Source of the DNA: Thermogemmata fonticola
Lineage (GTDB): Bacteria > Planctomycetota > Planctomycetia > Gemmatales > Gemmataceae
Direction: 5' to 3'
Assembly: GCF_013694095.1 (NCBI RefSeq)
Contig: NZ_JACEFB010000003.1
Span: 288,490 to 352,489, forward strand
DNA length: 64,000 nt
Shown: positions 1 through 9,307 of the stretch, one piece after another
Layout: the number at the start of each line of letters is the position of its first letter
Position numbering within the stretch: position 1 is the first letter of the stretch
Made by a program: the position numbers and the translations under genes
The notes under the pieces: generated by a model
The model's database searches: none
What the model was told of the DNA's origin: nothing
The model's input: only the letters and a program-made list of their open reading frames with translations

Positions 1-411
1 ATCTACCACGGCCACAAAAGCGCCGTTGATGGAGGCTGTCCGGGTACCCCCATCTGCTTCCAGCACATCGCAATCGATCCACAAGGTTCGCGGTCCGAGG
101 GCCTCCAGGTCCACCACTGCCCGCAAACTCCGCCCGATCAAGCGCTGGATTTCCACGGTGCGGCCATCCACCTTGCCCTTATCCCGCGGCTTACGAGTCG
201 CCGTGGAACTAGGCAACATGCCATATTCTGCGGTCAGCCACCCTTTGTTTTGCCCTTCGAGAAACTCCGGTACCCGGCTATCCACACAACAAGTGCACAA
301 GACTGTCGTGCGGCCCATCTTCACCAGGACCGAGCCGGCGGCATTGCGCGTGAACTTCCGCTTGAAGCTTATGGGACGGAGTTGATTTGCCTTCCGCTCA
401 TCCGGTCGCAT
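1..411 (-). CDS. rph: Ribonuclease PH, 5' part (runs off the window)
   Basis: The minus strand encodes 137 codons starting at ATG 411-409 and running off the left edge, so about the last 100 residues of a normal 240-residue RNase PH are missing. The translation begins [20 protein letters not shown] and contains the family blocks [14 protein letters not shown] and [14 protein letters not shown], followed by [20 protein letters not shown], which are typical of the phosphorolytic 3'-5' exoribonuclease that trims tRNA 3' ends. A purine-rich stretch (ggagaagggg) lies just upstream of the ATG. The gene stands divergent from the kinase gene to its right. Identification is by motif reading and is firm; the missing C-terminus cannot be judged. 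Confidence 0.93.
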   Translation of the reverse strand, partial: MRPDERKANQLRPISFKRKFTRNAAGSVLVKMGRTTVLCTCCVDSRVPEFLEGQNKGWLTAEYGMLPSSTATRKPRDKGKVDGRTVEIQRLIGRSLRAVVDLEALGPRTLWIDCDVLEADGGTRTASINGAFVAVVD

Positions 412-963
412 GATCCCCTTCTCCCCACTCGGCAGTACCTTCCGGTTGGCTCTCCACTTGCCGCTCCGCCTCCCCTTGGCCGTGGTGACATCCTAACGAA
501 AAGAGCCGCTCAGGAAAACATCCACCCTCACTTCGACCCCTCCCTTCCTGCACAATTTCAACTTCATTCGCCAGGACAAGGACCCTGATGAAGCGACGAG
601 TCGCCTCTCGATAGGATGACTCAACAGGTGATTTCTCCTGCACCTCTTCGTTGCCTTTCCTGTCTTCGAGGATCGCTAGAGTTTACCCACAGCGTAATAT
701 TTTGCAGCCAGAAGAAAGAAAAAAGCATTATTTGGGATTTTTTCTGCAGCGGGATTTGCACGACCTCGTATCCTGGCGTAAAGAAGAAATGTACTACGAC
801 GTTTGTCCCGTGCTGTGTGTGCGAGGAATCCGTACGACGGATAGGAGCAAACCGGGAAAGGAATCGTCGGTAAAGACGACAGCACTGGGGATACTATACG
901 ACGTGTGATTCCCTCCCAATCCTCTGGCGATTCCTCAAGGAGGAGGTAGACCGCTAAGAGTCA
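412..963. other. Divergent spacer between rph and the TPR-kinase
   Basis: Roughly 550 bases with no convincing gene. Small open frames here have no family motif or good ribosome site. The middle is A-rich (around 710-745) and a short cgtc/gacg hairpin lies near 867-880. It should hold promoters for both flanking genes, but I see no clear -35/-10 pair. Confidence 0.5.
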
Positions 964-3837
964 GTGTTCGAGGTTGGAGCGGTGGATGACCTCCCGTCCT
1001 CGGTGGTGTTTTTACCCAATCATGCCCGGGGTCTGCCACCGGATGCAGAACTTCCACGCACGGCGGTGCTCTCGGACATCCCGCTGATTGCCAACGCCGA
1101 GGCTTCCGCCGGTGTGGAGATGACGCCTCTCCCCTTGCGGTACCGCTCCTCGGAGGTTCCCTCTTCGCATCCCGCCTCGGCGGACAACAGCGGGGACAGC
1201 ACCCAGGAATTACGCCCCGGAGACAGCTTCTACGGCTTCGAGTTAGTGGAAGAGCTGGGGCAAGGGGCATTCGCACGGGTCTTTCTGGCTCGGCAGAGAG
1301 CGTTAGCGGGACGGCTCGTCGTTTTGAAAATCTCTCGCCGCCCCACGCGGGAGGCGGAACGCCTGGCCCGTTTGCAACACACCAATGTCGTCCCCGTGTA
1401 CTCGGTCCACGACGATCCGCCCCTGCAAATCATCTGCATGCCTTTCCTGGGCCGGAGGACAATCGCCGACGTCCTGCGGCAATACCGCTGGCAGCGGTCC
1501 ACAGAATCTTCCTCGAGCAGCGGCCGCTGGAGCCTGACGCGCCGCGGGCGCTCCACGCGTTGGGAGAGCCATCGCACTTCGGCCCGTCCTGCTCGCGCTG
1601 AGAAAACTTCTCCTCCTTTCGTGTCCGCTTCTGCCGCCGCAACCGAGCCGCAGGAGTCCTTCATCGGCAACCCTCTCGCCGTGCTCCGCTTGCTCAGTCA
1701 ACTGGCCGCGGGATTGCATCACGCCCACGAGCGCGGCATCCTGCACCTTGACATCAAACCGGCGAATGTGCTCCTGGCGGAAACGGGCGAGCCGATGCTG
1801 TTCGACTTCAATCTCGCCTTCGATGCTCACGAGCAGGATCGGGAACTCATCGGCGGTACGATCGCCTACATGGCCATTGAGCAATTGGAGGATATGCGCA
1901 GCCGAGGGCAGGGACAGATCGATGCCCGCACAGACCTATATGCCTTGGGGGTGATGGCCTGGGAGATGCTCACCGGGGAAGTGCCCTTCCCTCCCGGTCC
2001 GCGCGGTCTTGTGGACCTCGACGAACTCATCGCCGCCCGCCGGGGTGAATTGCCATCCCTGCGCAAGCTCAATCCCGCCGTCACCCCAGCGGTGGAAGCC
2101 ATCATCCGCAAACTCCTGGCACCTGAACCCGCCGATCGGTACCAATCCGCCGCGGAACTGAAAGCCGACATCGACCGGCATTTGGCTGATCTGCCCCTCC
2201 TTTATGCTGCCGAACCTTCCTGGCGCGAGCGCTTCCAGAAATGGCGCCGCCGTAACCCGCGACTCTTGCGCCGCCTGACGATCTCGGCTTCTCTACTCCT
2301 GACCGCCCTCACCGCTGGCCTGACCTACCATTACTTGGAAACCCAGGCCATCGCCGCAGCGCGGAACAAATATCACGACCTCATCCCCCGCATGCAGTCG
2401 GCCCACATCGAACTTCTGGTCCAGGGCGAATACACCTGGCAGGAGCAAGGCCGTCTCCACGCCTTCGACATTCTTCAAGAATACGGCCTGCCCTATGATC
2501 CGGAGTGGCGGGAGCGTCCCGAATTCCAGCGCCTGCCTCCCGAAGAGCAGCGTGAATTGTCCGCCTCGCTAGCCGACCTGCTCCTGCTCGTAGTCCAGAG
2601 CCGCTGGGAGGAAGATCGCTGGCGTCCGCCGGATGCTCAACGCCAAGCAGCCGCCGAACTGCTTGAACTCAACCGCCTCGCTCAACGACTCTATCCCACC
2701 GATGTGATTCCTCCGCTGCTCATCCAGCAGGCGCGGGAGATGGCGGAAATTCTCGGAGCGGACACCGCGACCCTGCCGCCGCAAGCCCCGCCGGCCAGCT
2801 TCCGCGATCATTATCTCGAAGCAGCTCGCGACATCTTGGCCGGGCGCTTTACCCAAGCCCTCGGCCGCCTCGAACCGCTGGTGGCCCAGCGACCAAGCGA
2901 CGGCCTGGTTCATTTTTGGATCGCCTTCTGCCGCCAACAGCTTGGCCAATACGACAATGCCCTCGACCGCTACGACATCGCGGCTGTCCTCTTGCCGCAC
3001 GATTCCCGGCCCGTTTTCTTCCGCGGAACAATCCACTCCCAAAATCTGCACCCTTCCGTCGCCGAGTTGCAATACACCCAAGCCATCTACATGACGCCGA
3101 AGGAGCCACTCTACTATCGAGCGCGCGGCATGACCCGTTGGCGGCTCCGTAAATACGAGGAAGCCGAGGAAGACCTCGATCACGCCCTCCGCTTAGGCGG
3201 ACCGGACATTCAGGCCCACATCTATCGAGCCTGGATCCGCAAAGCTCGGGGCAATCACCAGGGGGCACACGAAGACCTGGAGAAAGCTTTCACGCTCAAG
3301 CCGCAAACCGCCGGAGATCACGTGGCCCGCGGCCTGGAACTCATGCAGACACGGCCCGCAGTCGCTTTGGACGAATTCCAAGCCGCTGAGCGTCTTGATC
3401 CACAATCTCTACCCGCATTGTTCAATCAAATCAATGTGCTCGGCAACTTGGGACAATGGCACCAAGCTGTAGAAGTCTCTCGCCGCCTGGTTGCCATGCG
3501 CCCGGATTATGTCATGGGCTGGGTGTCCCATGCGGTGGTTCTCGCCCAGTTAGGACAGCGAGAGGAAGCCCACCACTCAGCCCAGAAGGCTCTCAGCTTG
3601 TCGCAAGATGTTGTGGTGCTGTTTCGATTATCGAGTGTCTATGCCTTACTCACCCAGAAGCATCCTGAAGACGGAGAAATTGCCATCGACTTGCTGGAAA
3701 AAGCCTTCCAAGCTGGCTTTCGGCGTGTCGATCTGGTCGAAAATAACAAGCTATTTTTGCCGCTGCGCAACTACCCCCGCTATCAGAAACTCATCTCTTC
3801 GGCCAAGTCCCTCTTTGGTAAGAGAAAAATCAATTAG
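964..3837 (+). CDS. Serine/threonine protein kinase with TPR-type C-terminus
   Basis: 957 residues from GTG 964; an aggaggagg stretch lies 15-20 bases upstream. Residues 90-410 are a Hanks-type kinase: glycine loop GQGAFARV at 99-106, the ATP lysine K122 in VVLKIS, catalytic loop HLDIKPAN at 261-268, metal loop DFN at 281-283 in place of DFG, and a GGTIAYMAIEQ activation segment. HLD and DFN, not HRD and DFG, are variants I associate with planctomycete kinases of this type. A Ser/Arg-rich insert of about 55 residues (178-232) separates the N-lobe from the catalytic loop. A membrane helix at about 437-456 follows, then some 500 residues of helical repeats with TPR-like periodicity (for example GRFTQALGRLEPLVAQRPSD, and AEEDLDHALRLGGPD). 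Expected topology is a cytoplasmic kinase with outward-facing TPRs. The phosphorylation target is unknown. Confidence 0.88.
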   Translation: MFEVGAVDDLPSSVVFLPNHARGLPPDAELPRTAVLSDIPLIANAEASAGVEMTPLPLRYRSSEVPSSHPASADNSGDSTQELRPGDSFYGFELVEELGQGAFARVFLARQRALAGRLVVLKISRRPTREAERLARLQHTNVVPVYSVHDDPPLQIICMPFLGRRTIADVLRQYRWQRSTESSSSSGRWSLTRRGRSTRWESHRTSARPARAEKTSPPFVSASAAATEPQESFIGNPLAVLRLLSQLAAGLHHAHERGILHLDIKPANVLLAETGEPMLFDFNLAFDAHEQDRELIGGTIAYMAIEQLEDMRSRGQGQIDARTDLYALGVMAWEMLTGEVPFPPGPRGLVDLDELIAARRGELPSLRKLNPAVTPAVEAIIRKLLAPEPADRYQSAAELKADIDRHLADLPLLYAAEPSWRERFQKWRRRNPRLLRRLTISASLLLTALTAGLTYHYLETQAIAAARNKYHDLIPRMQSAHIELLVQGEYTWQEQGRLHAFDILQEYGLPYDPEWRERPEFQRLPPEEQRELSASLADLLLLVVQSRWEEDRWRPPDAQRQAAAELLELNRLAQRLYPTDVIPPLLIQQAREMAEILGADTATLPPQAPPASFRDHYLEAARDILAGRFTQALGRLEPLVAQRPSDGLVHFWIAFCRQQLGQYDNALDRYDIAAVLLPHDSRPVFFRGTIHSQNLHPSVAELQYTQAIYMTPKEPLYYRARGMTRWRLRKYEEAEEDLDHALRLGGPDIQAHIYRAWIRKARGNHQGAHEDLEKAFTLKPQTAGDHVARGLELMQTRPAVALDEFQAAERLDPQSLPALFNQINVLGNLGQWHQAVEVSRRLVAMRPDYVMGWVSHAVVLAQLGQREEAHHSAQKALSLSQDVVVLFRLSSVYALLTQKHPEDGEIAIDLLEKAFQAGFRRVDLVENNKLFLPLRNYPRYQKLISSAKSLFGKRKIN

Positions 3838-3948
3838 CACCCCAATCTTTGTCCCAAGATTTACTTGGGGTCGAGTCGAGCGCATCACTCACGAGATTAT
3901 TTACTGAAAATTATTCCACTTCACAGGTAAAAGGCCCACTCGCCTGAC
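3838..3948. other. Spacer after the kinase, with a small hairpin
   Basis: About 110 bases. A 6-bp stem (cccaag 3853-3858 with cttggg 3864-3869, loop attta) lies 15 bases after the kinase stop. There is no T-tract behind it, so it is only a weak terminator candidate. Confidence 0.3.
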
Positions 3949-4152
3949 TCACGGACCAATGGGATCCAGAGGCTCCCAAGGATCATCCGGCTGATCAAGC
4001 GGGATTTCCGGATGCTGATCCAGAGGTTCGCCATTGGGCAGAAGTGGACTCGGCAGCTCCGGAGGAATGGGGAAAGGCAGAGGTGGTCCCCAATCATTCG
4101 GGTTTTCCCGTGACTCCAACACGGTCAGGACGGGACAGAAGCGGACGTTCAT
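3949..4152 (-). CDS. Small proline-rich protein with 'LESREN' N-terminus
   Basis: 67 codons from ATG 4152-4150 with a good ribosome site (aaggag, 6 bases before the ATG). The protein begins MNVRFCPVLTVLESRENP and continues as a Pro/Asp/Leu-rich tail ending DPWEPLDPIGP. The N-terminal LExR-xP pattern resembles the LEALEDRTTPS motif of the ELWxxDGT gene near 48.4 kb, a pattern I associate with exported proteins of Gemmata relatives. No catalytic motif and no clear signal peptide. Composition and ribosome site argue for a real gene. Function is unknown. Confidence 0.45.
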   Translation of the reverse strand: MNVRFCPVLTVLESRENPNDWGPPLPFPIPPELPSPLLPNGEPLDQHPEIPLDQPDDPWEPLDPIGP

Positions 4153-4817
4153 GCGCTACTCCTTTTCGGTTGAGGGGGTAACCGAAAAATTCAGACTGGT
4201 TCAGACCGCCTGAACCGACCTCTATTTTCACCAAAAATCTTTACTTGTCCAGAAAAAACTTTCTGCTTTGGAAATTTTTTCTGCCCAGGTCAATCTTTAT
4301 CATCGAAAAATTCGATATAAAGCGAACATTTTTCAGATTTTGCGTGAAATGAGACTACCAAATCCGAAATGGGAGACGGTATCAGAAGCAATCCTCCAAG
4401 TTTTTGCAATGGCAAACTTTTATGGTATATTCCGAGTATTTCGCCTGATGATTTATGTGATCATATTACCATAAATGTTATTCAGTACAGTATTCCATAA
4501 TCGATTGAGTCCTGGAAACACGGAGGAGGCGACTATCGCGTCCCGCGGTTAGGACTGGGTAACCATCGCATCCCGCGGCCCGGATTGGGCCTTGAGTTCG
4601 ATTTGGGATTGAGAATGCTTACCGGAGGAAGTTAGGATGGCGACCTGGGAAGACGACCGGGGAAGGGGTGTGGAAAGGGATTGACCCTGCTCCGAAGCTG
4701 CCTTGCAGATACTGACACCCATTCGGCAAGGAAGAAACGAACTCTCTCGGCGTTGGGAGAGGGGAAAGCGCGGAGCTTGGAGTGGGGAAGGCCGGACTTG
4801 AGGATGAGGAGGAAGAG
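4153..4817. other. AT-rich spacer before the acyltransferase
   Basis: About 660 bases without a supported gene. The part from about 4180 to 4500 is markedly AT-rich compared with the GC-rich genes around it and includes runs of T and A and the half-sites tatggta and taccata facing each other around 4421-4472. It is probably regulatory or of foreign composition; nothing more specific can be said. Confidence 0.4.
4531..4588. repeat. Degenerate tandem duplication, 28-bp units
   Basis: Units 4531-4558 and 4561-4588 share the pattern atcgc(g/a)tcccgcgg and end in ga(c/t)tggg (period 30, about six differences). It belongs to the short tandem duplications scattered over the spacers of this window. 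Confidence 0.55.
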
Positions 4818-5783
4818 GTGGCCCGCCGGCGACGTCGGAGCATCGATTGGGCAGTCTATGTGATATTGCGCTTGGTTGTGTGCCTGGTCCAAGCCCTACC
4901 CGTGTGGCTGGCCTTGGCAGCAGCGGAGGGGATCGCCTGGCTGCTATATCACACCGTCCCCTCCCGCCGGAGGATCGCCCAAGCTAACGTCGCCGCAGCG
5001 TTTCCCGATTGGTCTCCGGCCCGCCAGCAGAGGGTGGTCTTGGGGATGTATCGCCATTTCGTCCGGGCCGTGGTGGAAGGTTTGTTCCTATCGCGGAAGC
5101 TGCATTTGCACACCTGGCGAGCTTATCTAGACATCCGTCAGGCAAGCCAATTGCCTGAAGTGCTTCTCGATGCACGGCCCGTCCTGCTCGTCACAGGCCA
5201 CTTCGGGAATTGGGAAGTCGGGGGTTACGTGCCAGCTCTTTTAGGGTTTCAGACCTACGCCATTGCTCGCGTGCTGGACAATCCCTATTTGGATCGTTTG
5301 GTGCGGCGGCTGCGGCAGTCGTCGGGCCAGACGCTGATCGCCAAAAAGGATGACTTTGAGCGTTTGACTGCGGTCCTGGCCTCTGGCGGCAAGGTAGCTA
5401 CCCTGGCGGATCAAGATGCCGGTCCTCGTGGAGTGTTTGTGCCGTTTTTCGGCCGTGCGGCCAGCACCCATAAGGCCGTGGCGCTCATGGCGTTGGAGTT
5501 TGATGCCCTCATCGTGGTCCTTGGCATGCCGCGCATTCCCCGGAGCAGTCGCCGATTCGCCCCTCCTCCGCCGGGAAGTGAAGAGATTTGTTACGCCGTG
5601 GAAATCGAGGAGGTCATCGAACCGCGGGACTATGCCGGTTTACCCAACGCCGTCGTCCGAATTACGGAGCGTTACACCGCCGCTTTGGAAAGGCTCATCC
5701 GCCGCCACCCCCAGCAGTATTTCTGGGTGCATCGCCGCTGGAAACATCAGCCCCGGTCGTCTGCAGTACGCCAGGCAGCATGA
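4818..5783 (+). CDS. LpxL/HtrB-type lipid A acyltransferase family protein
   Basis: 321 residues from GTG 4818, chosen because aggagg lies 5 bases upstream; an in-frame ATG at 4782 would add a poorly conserved acidic leader and lacks such a site. An N-terminal Arg cluster (ARRRRR) and hydrophobic segment (about 11-45) suggest inner-membrane anchoring. The HxxxxE motif of this acyltransferase family is present as HFGNWE (H128, E133), followed by ATLADQDAGPRGVFVPFFG and a C-terminal PQQYFWVHRRWK, both typical of LpxL/LpxM relatives. The family moves an acyl chain from acyl-ACP to a lipid A precursor. The true acceptor is not certain because no other lipid A genes are nearby. Confidence 0.87.
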   Translation: MARRRRRSIDWAVYVILRLVVCLVQALPVWLALAAAEGIAWLLYHTVPSRRRIAQANVAAAFPDWSPARQQRVVLGMYRHFVRAVVEGLFLSRKLHLHTWRAYLDIRQASQLPEVLLDARPVLLVTGHFGNWEVGGYVPALLGFQTYAIARVLDNPYLDRLVRRLRQSSGQTLIAKKDDFERLTAVLASGGKVATLADQDAGPRGVFVPFFGRAASTHKAVALMALEFDALIVVLGMPRIPRSSRRFAPPPPGSEEICYAVEIEEVIEPRDYAGLPNAVVRITERYTAALERLIRRHPQQYFWVHRRWKHQPRSSAVRQAA

Positions 5784-5957
5784 GAGAACACACCGCTTTG
5801 TGCCCAGCACTCCTCATAGACCAGACCGGTCTAAGAGCCTGGAAGCGTGGGAGACTGGATGCCTACGACGACTCCGGTTTTTTCCTCAAGAACTTGCCGA
5901 GACTCTCCCGTGGCTTCGGGAAAAGTCTTTCATGCGAGGGATAAACACTGGAGCTTA

Positions 5958-7853
5958 TCACGCGAGGCGGAAGGCTTCGCGGAGGCATTCGAGGGCTTCA
6001 GCTCCCCGCTCCTGATCGACCACCACGGCGACGCAGACTTCGCTGGTGTTGATCATATGGATGTTGATCTGTCGGGCGGCCAAAGCACCGAACATGGTCC
6101 GAGCCACACCGGTATGAGTCCGCATACCTACGCCGGTGACGTACAAGACGGCGATGTCCGCATCCCCCACCACGCGGCAGGACGGGTCGATACTGCGAAG
6201 CACCTCTTCTGTGCAATGCAAGGCTTGCTGGTAATCTCTGCGGGTGACCGTAAACGAAAGCTCAGCGCGGCCAGGGGCTACGATATTCTGCACGATCATA
6301 TCCACCAAAATGCCGGCCTGAGCCACCGCCGTGAACACACGAGCACAATTGCCGGGCCGGTCGGGCAAGTCGTGGATGGTCAAGCGGCACTGCTCGGTGT
6401 TGAGGTAGACGCCGCTGACCAGGACATCCTCCATGCCGGCCAGCCGGGCGATGGCGGCTTCATGATCTGCTTCCGAGTGCACCACCATTGGTTGGGGACG
6501 CGGGCGAAAGCCGTTATCCGCCGGTTCCGCGGGCACCCCCGCTCCCTTGCGGGGCAAGGCCAGGCCGAAAGCATCATGCACTGTGCGTAAGGCCCGCCGG
6601 CCCACCACGGCCTTGCGCGCCTCCAAATGGGCCTTCTTCGTCGGTTCCGAGGGCGTCTCCGTTGCCCACTCTTCCGCGGTAGTATTTTCCTCAACCAAAA
6701 CGCTGATTTTGATGTCCCCCGTGGTAATCATCTGGATATTGATCCCCGCTTGGGCCAAGGCCGAGAACATACGTTCGGCAACACCGGCGAGCGTCCGCAT
6801 TCCCGCCCCGACCACGGAAACCTTGCTGACCCGCCCGCTTTCCAGCAAGGTGGCCCCCATCTCGGCAACAATCGGCATCAGGATTTTTCGAGTCCGATCC
6901 AACTCACTGTTGAGCACGGTAAAGCCGATAGTCGCTCGTCCCCCGCGCCCCACACTCTGGGCGATCATGTCCACGGCAATGTTGGCATCGGCCAGGGCGG
7001 AGAAGATGCGGTGGGATACGCCCGGCCGATCCGGCACCCCTTCGAGGACCAAGCGGGATTCATCGGCGGCTAGCGCTGCACCACAGACCGGGAACTCGCT
7101 CATCCAGGGAGCTTCGGGCAAAATCCAGGTGCCCAGGGCATCGGAACGGGCGTTGCGCACCATAAGCGGCACATCGTATTTCTTGGCAAACTCGATGGAG
7201 CGGGAATGCATCACACCTGCCCCCATGCTCGCCATCTCCAGCATCTCGTCGTAGCTGATCGCATCCATCTTGCGGGCATCGGGAACCAGACGCGGATCGC
7301 TGGTGTACACCCCATCCACATCGGTGTAGATTTCGCAGGTCACGTCATAGCCGGCCAATTTCATCGCCGCAGCTACGGCCACCGCTGTGGTGTCGCTCCC
7401 ACCCCGGCCCAAGGTGGTAATGTCTCCTTCATCCGTCATCCCCTGGAAGCCAGCCAAGACCACGATCTGCCCCGCATCCAGCGCCGCACGCAACCGTCGG
7501 ATGTCGATCGAACGAATCCGAGCCTTGCGGTGATTCCGGTCGGTGAGGATGCCCACCTGCGGCCCCGTAAAACTGATCGCCTGTTCTCCCAACTCCTGGA
7601 TCGCCATCGCCGTCAAGGCAATGGAGACCTGCTCGCCGGTAGCCAACAAAACATCCATCTCACGCGGCGAGGGCGTTGCCGTTATCTCGGCGGCCTTAGC
7701 GATCAGATCATCCGTTGTTGTGCCTTGAGCCGACACGACCATAATAACCTGATAACCGGCATGTTTGGCCCGGATCGCCTTGCGCGCCGCCGCCAGGACC
7801 GACTCCGCATCCCGCAGACTTGAACCGCCAAACTTCTGGACAATTAGTCGCAC
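5958..7853 (-). CDS. lysC: Aspartokinase with four ACT domains
   Basis: 631 residues from GTG 7853. The kinase part (1-260) has KFGGSS (7-12), the GRGGSDTTAVAVAAA block and EIYTDVDGVYTSDPR, all diagnostic of aspartate kinase, which phosphorylates aspartate at the entry to lysine, threonine and methionine synthesis. After about residue 265 come two ACT pairs: VLEGVPDRPGVSHRIFSALA and VVGAGMRTLAGVAERMFSAL, then after a linker of about 80 residues IHDLPDRPGNCARVFTAV and VTGVGMRTHTGVARTMFGAL. Usual single-function aspartokinases have one pair and about 400-450 residues. Four ACT domains are known in cyanobacterial enzymes. The ACT domains imply feedback control by end-product amino acids. Confidence 0.93.
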   Translation of the reverse strand: MRLIVQKFGGSSLRDAESVLAAARKAIRAKHAGYQVIMVVSAQGTTTDDLIAKAAEITATPSPREMDVLLATGEQVSIALTAMAIQELGEQAISFTGPQVGILTDRNHRKARIRSIDIRRLRAALDAGQIVVLAGFQGMTDEGDITTLGRGGSDTTAVAVAAAMKLAGYDVTCEIYTDVDGVYTSDPRLVPDARKMDAISYDEMLEMASMGAGVMHSRSIEFAKKYDVPLMVRNARSDALGTWILPEAPWMSEFPVCGAALAADESRLVLEGVPDRPGVSHRIFSALADANIAVDMIAQSVGRGGRATIGFTVLNSELDRTRKILMPIVAEMGATLLESGRVSKVSVVGAGMRTLAGVAERMFSALAQAGINIQMITTGDIKISVLVEENTTAEEWATETPSEPTKKAHLEARKAVVGRRALRTVHDAFGLALPRKGAGVPAEPADNGFRPRPQPMVVHSEADHEAAIARLAGMEDVLVSGVYLNTEQCRLTIHDLPDRPGNCARVFTAVAQAGILVDMIVQNIVAPGRAELSFTVTRRDYQQALHCTEEVLRSIDPSCRVVGDADIAVLYVTGVGMRTHTGVARTMFGALAARQINIHMINTSEVCVAVVVDQERGAEALECLREAFRLA

Positions 7854-8623
7854 GTTCCCCTCCCCGCTTGCCCTTCAACCGGGCGAGAACCTCAGTTGGG
7901 CCAGCATCGTCCCTCGCCCTCGCTCACTCACCTTGACATACCCCGCCGAGCCTTGGGAACTTGCGGAATGGTACGCTCCCCTTGGACCTATTGGGGCTGT
8001 CTCGTGACCGATGCCAAGGCACGACCTGCCAACGCCGTCATTTCTAAGGAACCTCTCCCCCGATTGCCAGGGGGTCTATTCCTCCCGTTGGTGACACACA
8101 CTTCCACTCCTCCCCTTCCTTATCAGGATGAGTCACTTTCCCGTAATCCAAGTCCAAGGAGTTCTTCTCAAACTTTGTCGGTGGCCGAAAAATGGCCATC
8201 CTCTGAAGCGTCTGACCGATTTTCGTACAGGGCAAAATCACCTTGACCTCTCTCCAATCCCTTATACCGCCCCCTTTTATGAGTAAGCCCCCACAAAGTA
8301 TGCCGAGAAATATGTGAAACAGCACGGCTGAAAATGGCGGCTTCCTAGGGCTGAGCTGACTGTGGACAGCAAGTAAGGGTAAGGAGCTTTGGCATAATTT
8401 GGGTGATATAGACGATTTGGTGCTGGTTTGGCACCGTATTTGCGGCAACAGGAATCAGTTGTTATCGACCCTCCTCCAGAAAAACTTGAAAAAAAATTTC
8501 GATTTTCTGGAAATGGGAATGGGAGAGAAACGTATAGTAGTGTAGGAAGTACGGCGTTGCATCCTCAAAGAGGTAATTCATCACTCTCTGAGCAACGCTG
8601 GCAGCTCCAGGAGGGACGCATCC
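7854..8623. other. Spacer between lysC and csrA
   Basis: About 770 bases. A minus-strand open frame at 8044-8448 has no family motif, no good ribosome site and mixed composition, and I do not accept it. An A-rich stretch lies at about 8478-8500. As the shared upstream region of divergent lysC and csrA it probably holds both promoters, but I cannot place them. Confidence 0.4.
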
Positions 8624-8905
8624 ATGCTCGTGCTCACCCGTCGTCAAGGCGAGTCGATTGTAATCGGCAATGACATCAAAATCACTGTGGTGAGCTTAGG
8701 ACCCGGGCGGGTAAAGCTAGGGATCGAAGCTCCGCCTCAAGTCCGAGTAGATCGGGAGGAAATCCACGCCCGGATCGTGCAGGAACAATCCGCGGATGTG
8801 TTGGCGGCGGTTGCTTCGGAAGCGACAGAAGATGGGAATGGTCCGAACACCTCCCAGCTCAGCAAGACGGAAGTTTTTTCGTCAGTCCCCCGGAAGCCCC
8901 GCTGA
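8624..8905 (+). CDS. csrA: Carbon storage regulator CsrA
   Basis: 93 residues from ATG 8624 with aggagg 9 bases upstream. It starts [20 protein letters not shown] and continues with [16 protein letters not shown] and [12 protein letters not shown], the complete five-strand CsrA fold with the conserved N-terminal LTR and the VxREE region that contact GGA-containing mRNA leaders. The C-terminal 30 residues are a variable Ser/Glu-rich tail longer than in the 61-residue enterobacterial protein. CsrA proteins bind mRNA leaders and repress or stabilise transcripts. No flagellar or fliW gene lies next to it. Confidence 0.95.
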   Translation: MLVLTRRQGESIVIGNDIKITVVSLGPGRVKLGIEAPPQVRVDREEIHARIVQEQSADVLAAVASEATEDGNGPNTSQLSKTEVFSSVPRKPR

Positions 8906-9044
8906 CAGAACCACTTTCCATAATAGCAGGCAATGCTCGCACTTCGGGTGAGTATTGTCGCCCTCTCTTCTTTTTCTGATATCGAAGCGATCCTGTTCTG
9001 TACCGGCTCAGTTTCCTGATAACCCCTACCCCCGCCAATACCCA

Positions 9045-9148
9045 GGGTGTAACTAGATTCTCTGGGGGTTCTCTGCCGGGCAGCTCTGCTAGTCTGGGGA
9101 AACACCTCGCGGGTTCAGCCCCCACCCCCAGAAAATCTGGTTACACCC
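9045..9148. repeat. Long imperfect inverted repeat (24-bp arms)
   Basis: Arm 9045-9068 and arm 9125-9148 are reverse complements with two mismatches in 24 bases (they read gggtgtaactag... and ...ctggttacaccc). The 56-base interior has its own small inverted segments. A 10-bp direct repeat caatacccag (9035-9044 and 9148-9157) sits at the outer edges. The rest of the 8906-9307 spacer shows no gene. It could be a structured RNA, a strong hairpin terminator region after csrA, or a tiny non-coding mobile element. No tRNA fold could be made from it. Confidence 0.7.
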
Positions 9149-9307
9149 AATACCCAGCGGCGGAGCAATTCGGCTTGCGATCCTGCAAGCCCCACGCTAT
9201 CTCGCAAAAGGTCCAGGCTATTTCCCAAACGCCCTGAAGGGAGCTTAGCCTGGTCGCGGATTGGAAGCACCGAGGCGCAGGTCGAGGAATGACCGGGGAG
9301 GGGGACG

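Noticed and set aside
398..643. Minus-strand open frame overlapping the rph start
   Set aside because: No motif, out of frame with rph and overlapping its ribosome site; it reads as a shadow.
5847..6590. Long plus-strand frames opposite aspartokinase
   Set aside because: They mirror a strong minus-strand gene with clear motifs; typical high-GC antisense frames.
8044..8448. 134-codon minus-strand frame with a hydrophobic patch
   Set aside because: No family motif, no good ribosome site, mixed composition; not enough to call a gene.
9045..9148. Possible tRNA or tmRNA in the inverted-repeat region (ggttcagccc looks T-arm-like)
   Set aside because: No acceptor stem or anticodon arm can be formed around it.
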